Under the pieces are notes generated by a model. That model saw only the letters and a program-made list of their open reading frames with translations, was not told the origin of the DNA and did no database searches. Shown one piece after another: positions 45,877 to 55,727 of a stretch of 64,000 nt of DNA. How positions within the stretch are numbered: position 1 is the first letter of the stretch; each line of letters starts with the position of its first letter. The stretch is from the NCBI RefSeq assembly GCF_003957745.1, contig NZ_CP020373.1:2232001-2296000 (forward strand). The letters are read 5' to 3'. The DNA comes from Shewanella khirikhana. Lineage in GTDB: Bacteria; Pseudomonadota; Gammaproteobacteria; Enterobacterales; Shewanellaceae. The translations under genes and the position numbers were made by a program.

Positions 45877-47242
45877 TCAGCCAGGAAAAACGGCTCGTAC
45901 TGCATTTGCAATCAGCTCTGCATACTGATTGGCCTGTCGAGCCTCTTTGGCTTCAACCATTACCCGGATAAGAGGTTGAGGTTCGGTGCCTGATTTACGT
46001 AGCAGTACGCGCCCTTCAGTGCCAAGAGCTGTTTCGGCAGTTGCTAGCGCATGGGATACCGACGGATGCGGTAAGGCAACGGCTGCATCGCCGTCCAAGT
46101 GCACGTTAACAAGTACCTGGGGGAACATCTCAAGCTCGGTAATGGCGTCAGCAAGGCCTAAATCGAATTCGAGCAATGCCCTCAGCGCTTGAAGCGAAGC
46201 CACTATTGCGTCCCCTGTGGTGGTGAAGTCAAGCGTCAACAGATGCCCGGAGTTTTCACCGCCAAAGCGCCAACCCGTCTCCTTAAGCAGTTCAACTACG
46301 TACCTGTCTCCCGCTTTAGCACGCTTGAACGGGATACCAAGATTGCCCAGAGCTTGCTCAAAACCAAGGTTGGACATCAGGGTGCCTACCACTCCAGAGA
46401 CCTGCTCACCACGCATCTGGGCGGATTTAGCAAGCAAATACAATAAGGCATCACCGTCTACAACCTGGCCTTTATTGTCAACCATCATCAAGCGGTCGGC
46501 ATCAACATCAAGTGCTATCCCCAAAGCTGCATCGTGGATCATCACAGCCGTTTGCAGACTGTCCATATAGGTAGCACCGCAATGTTCGTTAATGTTAACG
46601 CCATCGGGCTTATCATTGATGCTGATAACCTCAGCACCCAGCTCACGATACACATTCTTGGCAATGTGATATGCGGCGCCATGGGAACTATCGGCTACAA
46701 TTTTCAGACCAGTCAAAGAGAGGTGATTGGGAAAAGTGCCTTTACAGAATTCAATGTATCGACCAGCTGCATCGTTGATTCGGCGAACCTTGCCAAGCTT
46801 GTCAGACGCTACGCAAGCCATTGCACCATCTTCAATGGCAGAAACCAGCTGTCGCTCGATTTCAAGCTCTTGCTCGTCGGTTGGCTTGGTACCAGTGTTG
46901 GAGAAAAATTTAATACCGTTGTCATAATGGGGGTTATGTGAAGCGCTAGTCACCACTCCAGCATTGGCCCTGAAGGCAGAGGTAAGATAGGCAATCGCAG
47001 GGGTGGGTATGGGGCCAGTTAGGGCCACATTGACATCGGCTGCACAGAAACCTGCTTCCATAGCAAATTCCAGCATATAACCACGCAGGCGAGTATCTTT
47101 GCCGATAATGACCTCTTTAGTACCGGATGCTGCCATCACAGTGCCTGCGGCCCAGCAAAGTTTAAGTGCGAAATCGGGGGGGTATCGGAAACTCACCTAC
47201 CCTTCCACGTACACCATCGGTACCAAAATACATCCTTGACAT
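45877..47242 (-). pseudogene. glmM: Phosphoglucosamine mutase paralogue, frameshifted at a G7 tract
   Basis: The sequence is GlmM-like over its whole length (interconverts GlcN-6-P and GlcN-1-P). From ATG 47242 the frame reads a canonical start with MYFGTDGVRGRVGEFPIPP, then runs into a tract of seven C on the coding strand (47176-47182); one C fewer would join it to PDFALKLCWAAG. Instead the remaining frame is open only from a GTG at 47196 (439 aa) and lacks the N-terminal TDGVRG loop. The phosphoserine loop TSASHNPHYDNGIKFF is intact. The metal loop is DVDADR where GlmM has DGDGDR, and SGTEPQPLIR carries two extra residues against SGTEPLIR. It is most likely a decayed or phase-variable second copy; sequencing error in the tract is possible. 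Confidence 0.8.
47176..47182. repeat. Homopolymeric G7 tract in glmM paralogue
   Basis: Seven consecutive G on the plus strand (C on the coding strand), exactly where the two halves of the GlmM frame fail to meet. A six-base tract would restore a continuous reading frame. Confidence 0.9.
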
Positions 47243-47309
47243 CTTAATCCCCGGAAAATAAATGGCCGGGCTAACTCGGCCTGAAAAACTTGCGCGAATT
47301 TAAACTGAC

Positions 47310-49247
47310 TTAAACGCCGACCTTTATAGACAAAACTTTAGCATCGTTTAAATCTTTCTGTTTATTCATCCAAACGAGATCGCAAATACCATCGGTGGGA
47401 TTGAAGCCTGTTGGTGCTTTGAGAAGCAGCTCTCTGATAGTCTCATGGTCAAATGCATGACAGGCCATATCAAGTTTATCAAGCAAGACTTTAAGCTCAT
47501 CCCACATGAGGCACACTTCGTTTGCAGTCATGATCCGCTCATGTTCCGTACCTTCAACATTGTCACCAATCAGCAGCTCCTCATAAAGTTTCTCACCTGG
47601 CCGAAGACCGCTGAACTGGATTTCGATATCGCCGTCAGGATTATGCTCGTCTTTTACCTCAAAACCAGATAGACGTATCATTTTCCGAGCGAGGTCTACA
47701 ATCTTAACCGACTGCCCCATATCGAGCACAAACACATCTCCACCACGCCCCATTGCACCTGCCTGGATGACAAGCTGGGACGCCTCTGGAATTGTCATAA
47801 AGAAACGCGTGATCTCTGGATGGGTTACTGTGACCGGGCCACCATTGGCAATTTGTTTACGGAATAATGGAACTACAGAACCACTGGAGCCGAGCACGTT
47901 ACCAAACCGAACCATACAAAAGCGCGTCGATGTATTTTGTTTTGACAGCGCCTGAAGCACAAGCTCTGCCATCCGTTTAGTGGTTCCCATTACGTTGGTG
48001 GGTCGGACCGCTTTATCGGTAGAAATAAGAACAAACGTTTCAACACCTGTTGCGATTGCTGCTTGAGCTGTGTAGAGGGTACCAAACACATTGTTACGCA
48101 CGCCTTCTACAACATTGTGCTCTACCAAAGGTACATGCTTATAGGCTGCCGCATGGTAAACAGTCTGTACGTTAAATGCCTCCATAACGGCTTGAACACG
48201 ATTTTGACGCTGTACGGAGCCCATCATAGGAAATATATCCACCGTTAGGCCGAGATCTGCTTTTATAGCATGCAACTCTCTATCTATGGAATAAAGCCCG
48301 AACTCAGAAAGCTCAAACAAAACCAATTTACTCGGTGCAAGGCGTATGATCTGCCGACAAAGTTCCGAGCCTATGGAGCCCCCCGCTCCAGTAACCATCA
48401 CAGCTTTCGCTGTAATATTTGCTGCCATTAAGTCGGTTCTTGGAGCAACTGCATCACGCCCTAGCAAGTCCTCAATTTCAACTTCTTTCACATCACTAAA
48501 AAGTTTATTACCACTCACCAAATCCGCCATTGAAGGGAGAGTCATTACCTTTACGGAAAGCGGAACAAGAGTTTGAAGTATCTGTTGACGACGAGCCCTA
48601 CTCGCACTGGGCATCGCTAGAAGAACCCTAGTGGCTTGCTTTTGCTTGATTAGTTTACGAATGATTGACGGTGAATGAACATGAAGTCCCTGAATAACAG
48701 TACCATGAAATGTTTCGTCATCGTCAACAAAAGCAAACGGGTGATATTCATGACTCTGGGCTAATGCTAAAGCTGTTTGTCTCCCGCTCACTCCTGCTCC
48801 ATAAATAATCACAGGTTCACCGCGACGATTTAAACCAATACCGACCATTGAGCGCATAATCCCCCTTGCTCCACCAACGAGTACCAGTGAGAATACGGCA
48901 TAAATAAAAGGTACCGTACGAGGGAGATCCACTTGTAGCACATAAGCAAAGGCTAACATAGCTATCGTGCTTATAAAAATACCTAGAGAAATAGCTGTCA
49001 TCGCTTGAGCGCTTAGATACCGCAATACCGCCCGATACAAACCAAGCTTAACAAATGCAAAAATACTTAATGGGCACACGAATGTAACCAACAACCAATA
49101 CTGACTATTCGAAAACACGTCGAATGTGTCAAGCCTCATCACCAATGCAGACCAAAATGAGAAGACCAAAAACACAGAGTCTAGGACCACACTAACAATG
49201 CGTTTTTGAAATCGATTAAGAGAAAACAAGAGTTGTAGAAAAGCCAT
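47310..49247 (-). CDS. WbpM/FlaA1-family UDP-sugar 4,6-dehydratase
   Basis: A 645-aa inner-membrane enzyme with four N-terminal helices (about residues 15-140), a first nucleotide-binding region (VIIYGAGVSGRQ) and a C-terminal SDR domain (about 285-560). The SDR domain has GAGGSIGSELCRQ and the membrane-type active-site stretch STDKAVRPTNVMGTTKR, in which Met replaces the usual Tyr. It likely makes UDP-4-keto-6-deoxy-GlcNAc, the entry to QuiNAc, FucNAc or bacillosamine. It lies 67 bases upstream of the glmM remnant. Confidence 0.92.
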   Translation of the reverse strand: MAFLQLLFSLNRFQKRIVSVVLDSVFLVFSFWSALVMRLDTFDVFSNSQYWLLVTFVCPLSIFAFVKLGLYRAVLRYLSAQAMTAISLGIFISTIAMLAFAYVLQVDLPRTVPFIYAVFSLVLVGGARGIMRSMVGIGLNRRGEPVIIYGAGVSGRQTALALAQSHEYHPFAFVDDDETFHGTVIQGLHVHSPSIIRKLIKQKQATRVLLAMPSASRARRQQILQTLVPLSVKVMTLPSMADLVSGNKLFSDVKEVEIEDLLGRDAVAPRTDLMAANITAKAVMVTGAGGSIGSELCRQIIRLAPSKLVLFELSEFGLYSIDRELHAIKADLGLTVDIFPMMGSVQRQNRVQAVMEAFNVQTVYHAAAYKHVPLVEHNVVEGVRNNVFGTLYTAQAAIATGVETFVLISTDKAVRPTNVMGTTKRMAELVLQALSKQNTSTRFCMVRFGNVLGSSGSVVPLFRKQIANGGPVTVTHPEITRFFMTIPEASQLVIQAGAMGRGGDVFVLDMGQSVKIVDLARKMIRLSGFEVKDEHNPDGDIEIQFSGLRPGEKLYEELLIGDNVEGTEHERIMTANEVCLMWDELKVLLDKLDMACHAFDHETIRELLLKAPTGFNPTDGICDLVWMNKQKDLNDAKVLSIKVGV

Positions 49248-49371
49248 AGAATGTAATCCTTAGACTCACATAAGAAAAAATTCGCAAACGTGACAACATG
49301 TGGAACAGATGAAAATAACCAAAAAAGATGCACTAAATCCAGAACCATATTTAAATAAAAACTGGTTTCAA

Positions 49372-50598
49372 TTAGCGAAGTAGATCTAAAGCCTTGTAGA
49401 TCTCAGCACAAACTGCACCTGTAGCGTCCTTCCTGGGCGCTATAGAATAGCGATCTTCAGACCTAGAAAAAACATCTATTTGCTCATCGAGTTGATGGCC
49501 AAGAGCTTCTATACAACTCACACCGTTTGAAATACCCATCTTACTAAACGGTGCATCCTCTGTGAAAATTGAACAATCTAATGATATAACTTGCTTCCCT
49601 ACTAAACTAGCCTCAAGTCCTACGGTGGAAGCAGTGACAACGACTAAATCGGATGCGTGGACAATCGAATATAGTTCATCGGTTACGTTGCTATAAATTA
49701 CGTTTTCAGATGCAATAAACTGCACATTTTCACTTGGATGATACCTCACTGCTAAATATACACCTAGTTTATCTCGAACATAGTCCCTAAGATAATGTTC
49801 AATATTTCTAGGTAAAGCTGGGTCTCCAACTCTATTACAAAACGGATGCATCACGGGTTCTGGTTGAGAAGCATACAATATCAGAAAGTCTCGAGAACTC
49901 AAACCATAATCTTTACGAAGATCGCGACCTTTATGAAAAAAACTCTCGTCGTATACCGAATCAAAAGCAGGGTTCCCAGTAACAACGATCGTCGAGGAAT
50001 CGCATCCTTTCTTGACAAAAAAATCCTTAACTGAATTGTTCAAAACACAGATTTTAGTAGCATAGTTTGGTTGAGAAATCCATGCGGCCTCTTGAAGAGC
50101 AAACATGTCCACTAAACAAATGGAAGATATTCCGAGAAATGCAGCTGCGTCGAGAGCAGCTCTTTCTGAGCGAGGTGAATTAGTAGCTATAACAAGGTCG
50201 GGTGAAAGGTCCTTCAAAGCACTTTTGAAAAACTCAAGTGGATAAAAAGATTGCCGTCCCTTGTCAATCCAGATATCCCAAGCGAGCGCTCCATGCCTGT
50301 TTTTTAGCTCATGAAAATTAACTCCATGATACGCAAAAGATTCAGATTCCGGAACAGAAGAACTTAGCTGAATCCCAGCAAGTAACTTCTTACCTAGGGC
50401 GATGTGGTCATCGGTAGAGAAATCTGAATATGAAATATAGTCAACACCTTCAGAATCCAATACAGCTAAAGCAGTAGTCAAGCCAAACACTACTAATTCA
50501 ACATTACCTTCCAGCTTAAGCTGCCGAATAATCGGAAGTAACATCTTAATGTGACCTCCGCCATAAGCAATAAGAAAAACCTTAAATTTCCGAACCAT
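49372..50598 (-). CDS. GT-B-fold glycosyltransferase or UDP-GlcNAc 2-epimerase-like protein
   Basis: A 408-aa soluble protein with two Rossmann-like halves. The N-terminal half starts FLIAYGGGHIKMLLPIIRQL. The C-terminal half contains VVTGNPAFDSV, ILYASQPEP, YLAVRYHPSEN and VVTASTVGLEASLVGKQVISLD, a nucleotide-sugar-binding pattern shared by UDP-GlcNAc 2-epimerases and related glycosyl/glycerophosphotransferases. I cannot decide between these. ATG 50598 has GGA spacing; the frame start at 50613 is a TTG. It follows the acyltransferase gene by 24 bases. Confidence 0.65.
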   Translation of the reverse strand: MVRKFKVFLIAYGGGHIKMLLPIIRQLKLEGNVELVVFGLTTALAVLDSEGVDYISYSDFSTDDHIALGKKLLAGIQLSSSVPESESFAYHGVNFHELKNRHGALAWDIWIDKGRQSFYPLEFFKSALKDLSPDLVIATNSPRSERAALDAAAFLGISSICLVDMFALQEAAWISQPNYATKICVLNNSVKDFFVKKGCDSSTIVVTGNPAFDSVYDESFFHKGRDLRKDYGLSSRDFLILYASQPEPVMHPFCNRVGDPALPRNIEHYLRDYVRDKLGVYLAVRYHPSENVQFIASENVIYSNVTDELYSIVHASDLVVVTASTVGLEASLVGKQVISLDCSIFTEDAPFSKMGISNGVSCIEALGHQLDEQIDVFSRSEDRYSIAPRKDATGAVCAEIYKALDLLR

Positions 50599-50622
50599 AC
50601 AATCCAATTCCAAAATGTTAAC

Positions 50623-51678
50623 CTAACGAAAGCCTAATTTCAAAAATGGCTTCTCGATATACTTAAACGAAAAGAAACAAACAAGAAAAGTAGAGAGTAA
50701 AGCGACAAAAAACACCAATAACCCACTAAAAATGTCGCCAAACAAAAATTTAATAGGGAAATACACTAAGGGGTGAAGTATGTATATGGAGTAACAGTGA
50801 TCACCAAGCCAAGATAGAAAACGATGAGTGCGCCCAGATAGAACGGGATTAATATAATAATAAATAAGCAAAAACAAAACGACTAAAGATGTCAAAAATA
50901 CTCTTCCCCACCCTGCGAGCAACTCCGACCTACCGTTGTCGACTGGATATAACGTAAAAACGAAAAAAAAGATAAAAAGAATCAACCAATAAATTCGAAG
51001 GCTTCCGCCTGTGGCAGGTCTTATATAATGACCAATGAGAACTCCCGAAAAGAAAAGGAAAAAATGATTTGCGGGATGTACGTACAATGACCAAGTTTCA
51101 GCAATATCTCCCGTGTGCTCTATAAGAAAAAGTGCGTAATACAAAAAAATGATAACAGTTAAACCATATAAAAACCATAAAATCTTATAAAGCCGATTCT
51201 GTATTAAAAGCACGACTAATGGAAAAAGCAAATAAAAAACCATTTCATTACCAATAGACCAACCTCCTATTGGGACATAACTGTCGGGTGAAAAGAAGCC
51301 AAAAAGCAGCGTAAGGTTCAAAAAAACCTCTACAGTGTCCAAATTGAATTGGTCGCCGGAAATCACACTTTGAGCTAGCTTATAGAAGAGAGTTACCAGT
51401 ACTGCAAAAAAATAAAGCGGCCATATCCTCAGCAGTCTTTTTATATAGAAACGTTTTATTTCAAAAGAATTCTGACGAAGATAGACAACACCTAAACTTA
51501 TACCGCTTAATATATAAAACACGGCGACAGCGTAAACTCCTAACTTTCCTATCAAATCAGAATTATCTAATTCAATTCCCTGCCATGATAAATAATGGTA
51601 AATCATGATAGAAAGTGCCATAAGCCCTCTAAAATAATCTAGAGAATAATATCTTTCGTTATTCACCCGGCTCTCCAA
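50623..51678 (-). CDS. Acyltransferase 3 (O-acetyltransferase)
   Basis: A 351-aa integral membrane acyltransferase with about ten helices. It starts with the family signature YYSLDYFRGLMALSIMIYHY, including the conserved Arg and His, and contains RLLRIWPLYFFAV and a late SIYILHPLVYFPIKF. It likely O-acetylates the O-antigen or capsule. The gene starts 16 bases inside the 3' end of the putative polymerase gene, so the two are coupled. Confidence 0.9.
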   Translation of the reverse strand: MESRVNNERYYSLDYFRGLMALSIMIYHYLSWQGIELDNSDLIGKLGVYAVAVFYILSGISLGVVYLRQNSFEIKRFYIKRLLRIWPLYFFAVLVTLFYKLAQSVISGDQFNLDTVEVFLNLTLLFGFFSPDSYVPIGGWSIGNEMVFYLLFPLVVLLIQNRLYKILWFLYGLTVIIFLYYALFLIEHTGDIAETWSLYVHPANHFFLFFSGVLIGHYIRPATGGSLRIYWLILFIFFFVFTLYPVDNGRSELLAGWGRVFLTSLVVLFLLIYYYINPVLSGRTHRFLSWLGDHCYSIYILHPLVYFPIKFLFGDIFSGLLVFFVALLSTFLVCFFSFKYIEKPFLKLGFR

Positions 51679-52577
51679 AATAATATTCTAAACGCACGAA
51701 CCAAAACGATCAAAAGACATAGCGCATAAGATATAAGCCCTACTCCCTCGAAAAAAATCAGTGGTATCCCCCCAAAAAAAAATAAGCCGGCTCTACTAGA
51801 AAATCTCGAACTACATGTACCAGATACTATGACGAATAGAAGAACAATGGTTACAGTAGTATATATTATTAGTCTACTATACTGCTGATACTCCATAGCA
51901 ACATAGAATGTACTACGTTCAAAAAAATTCCCATTGGAAGCCGAACCGGCTGAGCTAAACATATATTCATATTTATGAGCCAAGGAACCGAAGAAACCTA
52001 TCAACATAACGATGAAAACAGGTATAACCAATGGGTAATATTTCCTCAAATACTTAAAAGAGGTAATAACGCCAAATATCCAACCCACAACAATACCAGA
52101 ACTAAGATTAGCAAGGAGTGCCGAAAAGATAAGTAAAAAATACCTGCCTTTTTCATAAAACAAACATAGATATAGGTATCCTAAACCAAGCATTCCAAGA
52201 ACAGTTCGGTAACTAAGCAGCAAAGGAAAAAATAGCAATAGCCAACCTGATAAAACAACAACCCTATCTCTAGCCGAAAATAGAGGGAATATATATACGA
52301 GATAAAGTAGGGCCTCCAAATAAGTAGACCAGCCGTTTATGTGTGCCAAATAAAATGGAAAAACTATAAATAAGCGTAAAGAATGGATAATAAACAATGG
52401 AGAGAATATTGAACCATTATTATAATTTTCGAAAACATAGCTTACTTGTGAATAAAATCCATCGTTATAGATATCCTCAAACATAGTAACGTTTAAAGTT
52501 CCTGCCAAGGATACATAAACAATACAAAAAAGCATAGAGCAAAGTCTATGCTTTTCCAAATAACAACTACGCTTCAT
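51663..52577 (-). CDS. Putative Wzy-type polymerase, polytopic membrane protein
   Basis: A 304-aa protein with about nine hydrophobic segments and few polar loops. No catalytic motif can be recognised. Size, topology and position between asnB and an acyltransferase gene suggest the O-unit polymerase of this cluster (EpsG/Wzy-like), but this rests on context alone. ATG 52577 overlaps the asnB end by 11 bases; the longer frame starts at a TTG. Confidence 0.5.
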   Translation of the reverse strand: MKRSCYLEKHRLCSMLFCIVYVSLAGTLNVTMFEDIYNDGFYSQVSYVFENYNNGSIFSPLFIIHSLRLFIVFPFYLAHINGWSTYLEALLYLVYIFPLFSARDRVVVLSGWLLLFFPLLLSYRTVLGMLGLGYLYLCLFYEKGRYFLLIFSALLANLSSGIVVGWIFGVITSFKYLRKYYPLVIPVFIVMLIGFFGSLAHKYEYMFSSAGSASNGNFFERSTFYVAMEYQQYSRLIIYTTVTIVLLFVIVSGTCSSRFSSRAGLFFFGGIPLIFFEGVGLISYALCLLIVLVRAFRILFWRAG

Positions 52578-54354
52578 ACCGATAATCCGGTAAAAACTGT
52601 CTAAACCAAACTTCAAGAGCCATTAAAGCACGAATTTCCCTCGTATAGTTACATTCCCCTTTACAGTGCTCTTCATACATCGACTGAACAAATTTATAAT
52701 CAAAAAGGTTTCGTGATTTAGCCTTTTCAGAGAGCAGCAAATCATATACCATATCTTTAAGTTCATGTTTTAACCACTCCCCTATAGGAACGGTAAACAT
52801 CTGCTTTTTCCTGTATGTAAGATTCTCGCCGATAAGGGGGCTTACGGCCTTCTTATAAATATATTTAGTTTCCCCATTTTTTAACTTCATCGAACCTGGC
52901 ATAGAAAATGCGAGCTCGATCATTCTGTAGTCTAGAAAGGGGGACCTGTTTTCTATAGATACAGCCATTCCCATCCTGTCAGGCTTAACCAAGTTATTTC
53001 CACTGAGCAGTAACATAGTATCAACATAGAGAACTTTGTTAATTCTATCGTTATCATTTAACTCAAAGAACCTATTGCTAATTAGTTCCCGAGTATGGTC
53101 GAAGGTAGTCACTATCTGTGTAGCAGGGTTCAAAAGCCTGACTCTAGATTCTTCGCTAAACAATGACAACGTGTTTATGAAGGCGTCAAAAAAATCATCA
53201 TCAGGTAGAGAGGGATCGGTAGATTCGAATAACTCTCTATATTTGTCATAACCTGCAAATAATTCATCGGCCCCATCTCCGGTCAGGACCATTTTAACTT
53301 TTTTTGAAGCTAATTCCGCGACCTTAAGCGTAGGAATAAATGAAACATCTCCATGGGGTTGATCGCAATGGAATATTACCTTGTCCCAGTATGATAACAA
53401 ATTAGGACTTACTTTTTCACACTCATGTTCAGTCGAAAACCTTAACGCCGCTTCTAATGCAAAGGGTGATTCATCGTATTTTTCTTCGTTAAATCCTATA
53501 GAAAAGGTCTTGACCGGGCAAGCAAGGTGCTTAGCCATAAAACCTACAACAGTTGAGGAATCCACGCCACCGGAAAGAAAAGCGCCGAAAGGCACGTCAG
53601 ATCTTAACCTCAACCTTACAGCGTCATCTATTGTCTCGTTAAAGCGCTCAACCCACTGCTCCTCTGAGACATCATTTTGAGATCTACCATCCAAACGCCA
53701 CCACGTATAACTCTCTAACCCGTTTGAAGACACTTTTACATAAGTACCAGGAAGCATATGCACCACCCCTTCAAACATAGTTAATGGCGCAGGAACGTAG
53801 TTATAAGCTAGATAGCTATCCAATGCTTGCAAATTCAATTCTCGCTTTATAGGGAAATTAAGAATTGATTTAATCTCAGATGCAAAGATGAAGTTTTTCG
53901 CATCTTGATAAAAATATAATGGTTTTTCACCAACTCGGTCTCTGATAATAAATAACTCGTCAATTCTCGCATCATAAATTGCTATCGCAAACATACCGTT
54001 TAGACGGTTGACAAATTCGATACCATACGTAAGGTAAAGATTAAGAATGACTTCAGTATCACTATGGGTTTTACAGCTAAACTCTGTACTACTCAACTCC
54101 TCCGCTAGCTCAATGTGATTAAAAATCTCACCATTTTGAACCACTACCACATTTCCATCGTCTGAATAAAAAGGTTGGGAACCACCCTCAACATCAATTA
54201 TCGCAAGACGCTGGTTTCCGATTGCAACACCATCGCCAAAGTATATTCCTTGACCGTCAGGACCTCGATAATTGATAATATCACCCAACGACCTGATCAC
54301 ATCTCTCGTCATGTCAGTTTTATCAAACGAAAAATGTCCAAAAATACCACACAT
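52567..54354 (-). CDS. asnB: Asparagine synthase (glutamine-hydrolysing)
   Basis: A 595-aa two-domain amidotransferase. The catalytic Cys2 (MCGIFGHFSF) heads the glutaminase domain (about 1-200; RGPDGQG and QNGEIFNH). The synthetase domain (about 220-560) has the PP-loop SGGVDSS and LTGDGADELFAGYDKY. In surface-polysaccharide clusters such paralogues often amidate uronic acids rather than make asparagine, which is the likely role here given ugd in the same cluster; this is inference. It ends 11 bases inside the next gene and starts one base after the PGT stop. Confidence 0.92.
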   Translation of the reverse strand: MCGIFGHFSFDKTDMTRDVIRSLGDIINYRGPDGQGIYFGDGVAIGNQRLAIIDVEGGSQPFYSDDGNVVVVQNGEIFNHIELAEELSSTEFSCKTHSDTEVILNLYLTYGIEFVNRLNGMFAIAIYDARIDELFIIRDRVGEKPLYFYQDAKNFIFASEIKSILNFPIKRELNLQALDSYLAYNYVPAPLTMFEGVVHMLPGTYVKVSSNGLESYTWWRLDGRSQNDVSEEQWVERFNETIDDAVRLRLRSDVPFGAFLSGGVDSSTVVGFMAKHLACPVKTFSIGFNEEKYDESPFALEAALRFSTEHECEKVSPNLLSYWDKVIFHCDQPHGDVSFIPTLKVAELASKKVKMVLTGDGADELFAGYDKYRELFESTDPSLPDDDFFDAFINTLSLFSEESRVRLLNPATQIVTTFDHTRELISNRFFELNDNDRINKVLYVDTMLLLSGNNLVKPDRMGMAVSIENRSPFLDYRMIELAFSMPGSMKLKNGETKYIYKKAVSPLIGENLTYRKKQMFTVPIGEWLKHELKDMVYDLLLSEKAKSRNLFDYKFVQSMYEEHCKGECNYTREIRALMALEVWFRQFLPDYRYEA

Positions 54355-54355
54355 T

Positions 54356-54910
54356 CTAATTTCCGCCCTTAAAAATTACTTGCTTAACTGTTTTTGCAAT
54401 AATAATCAAATCAAAATAGAAACTCTGATTTTCAACATAAAAAAGATCGTACTTCAGTCGCTGCCTTTCGGTACCTGATGAACGGATTGTACATTGCGAC
54501 AATCCAGTGATACCGGGTATAACAGAATTTCTCTTATCCCAATCAACTTTTCGATATAACTCAATTTGCGCTTCTACGTTAGGTCTAGGCCCTACGATAC
54601 TCATATCACCGACCAATACGTTAAATAACTGAGGCAACTCATCAATACTTGACTTTCTCAGAAATCTGCCAACCTTTGTAATTCTTGGATCATGATTCGA
54701 TGTACTGTAGGATCCTATAGATTCGGCATTAGTGACCATTGTTCTAAATTTATATATTTGAAAAACTTTACCAGCTTTACCTACTCGGTTTTGTCTAAAT
54801 ATTACCGGACCGCGATCGCCGAGTTTTATAAATACAGAAACAAAGATCAACAAAGGAAAAAGTATAATTATAGCCAACAGTGCACAAAAAAAATCAAATA
54901 TTCTTTTCAA
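54356..54910 (-). CDS. Small polyprenyl-phosphate sugar-1-phosphate transferase (PglC-like)
   Basis: A 184-aa monotopic PGT with an N-terminal re-entrant helix (about 4-28), then FRQNRVGKAGKVFQIYKFRT, SSIDELPQLFNVLVGDMSIVG with its catalytic Asp-Glu, and GITGLSQC. It starts the O-unit by loading the first sugar phosphate onto undecaprenyl phosphate. It is the second initiating transferase in the window; the other is the C-terminal part of the fusion at 33677. It overlaps the aldolase gene by 17 bases. Confidence 0.93.
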   Translation of the reverse strand: MKRIFDFFCALLAIIILFPLLIFVSVFIKLGDRGPVIFRQNRVGKAGKVFQIYKFRTMVTNAESIGSYSTSNHDPRITKVGRFLRKSSIDELPQLFNVLVGDMSIVGPRPNVEAQIELYRKVDWDKRNSVIPGITGLSQCTIRSSGTERQRLKYDLFYVENQSFYFDLIIIAKTVKQVIFKGGN

Positions 54911-55727
54911 AATTCTTTCCCACGACCTTATTAATAGTAGATATTAACTGCTCATGATAAATATCAATAACACATGAAGACTCTCCTCTCAACTTCTCTT
55001 CTTCTGTCCTGAGCTGTGATATATTAAATTCGAAATTTGCATCTCTTAGGTCTTCTATATTTTTTGCTCGTTTATGAAAAGCACGTGCCAGAATAACACT
55101 AGACGAATTCAGTCTTATATGCTCTGAGAGAATTAGTTCTGCTGGCAATTCACCTTGCCCGATACACGCAATTCCACCAAATCCAAATGGTTTTCCAGAC
55201 TGCTTTAATTTATAAACTAACTCCGACAACAATCCCGTAGCTAAAGGCTCAAACATGAAAGACATACCGAGATCTCGGTGTAAATCATTCAAACCTATAT
55301 AGACCTCAGTGACGCCTTTAACGTTCGCGACGTCCTGAATACAATTTGCTGCTTTTGCGGTTTCAACTAGCGGAATGAACTGACACCTATGATCAATTAA
55401 TTCTGATACAAAATTCACTTCACTGACAGAAGTAAACATTGGCAACATTACTATGTCAGCCCCTGCTGATAAAACACGTTCAATTTCATATTCAGTATTA
55501 TCATGGACAGGGTTAATTCTGACTAAAAGTTCAGATTTATTCAAAACCTTACGTATTTTAGAGACATCTTCCAACGTATGGTTACTAATAACGGTATCTA
55601 GATGTCCCTGCCTCTCATATTTACCAATTATTTCCAAATCCAAAAATATTCTTTCAACGCCACAGCTCTGAGCAAATTGAGCTACCTCGGGGCTATTTGT
55701 TATTAGCATTAACTTTATTCTATTCAC
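54894..55727 (-). CDS. HpcH/HpaI aldolase/citrate lyase family protein
   Basis: A 277-aa TIM-barrel protein. Family positions are seen in FLDLEIIGK, ELLVRINP, GADIVMLPMF (metal/oxaloacetate region) and FIPLVETAKAANCI, with VYIGLNDLHRDLG later. Members perform aldol or lyase reactions on 2-keto acids. Its place inside a sugar cluster suggests a role in making or breaking a keto-acid-containing sugar or substituent, but I cannot name the substrate. It overlaps the flippase gene by 8 bases and the PGT gene by 17. Confidence 0.75.
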   Translation of the reverse strand: MNRIKLMLITNSPEVAQFAQSCGVERIFLDLEIIGKYERQGHLDTVISNHTLEDVSKIRKVLNKSELLVRINPVHDNTEYEIERVLSAGADIVMLPMFTSVSEVNFVSELIDHRCQFIPLVETAKAANCIQDVANVKGVTEVYIGLNDLHRDLGMSFMFEPLATGLLSELVYKLKQSGKPFGFGGIACIGQGELPAELILSEHIRLNSSSVILARAFHKRAKNIEDLRDANFEFNISQLRTEEEKLRGESSCVIDIYHEQLISTINKVVGKNFEKNI

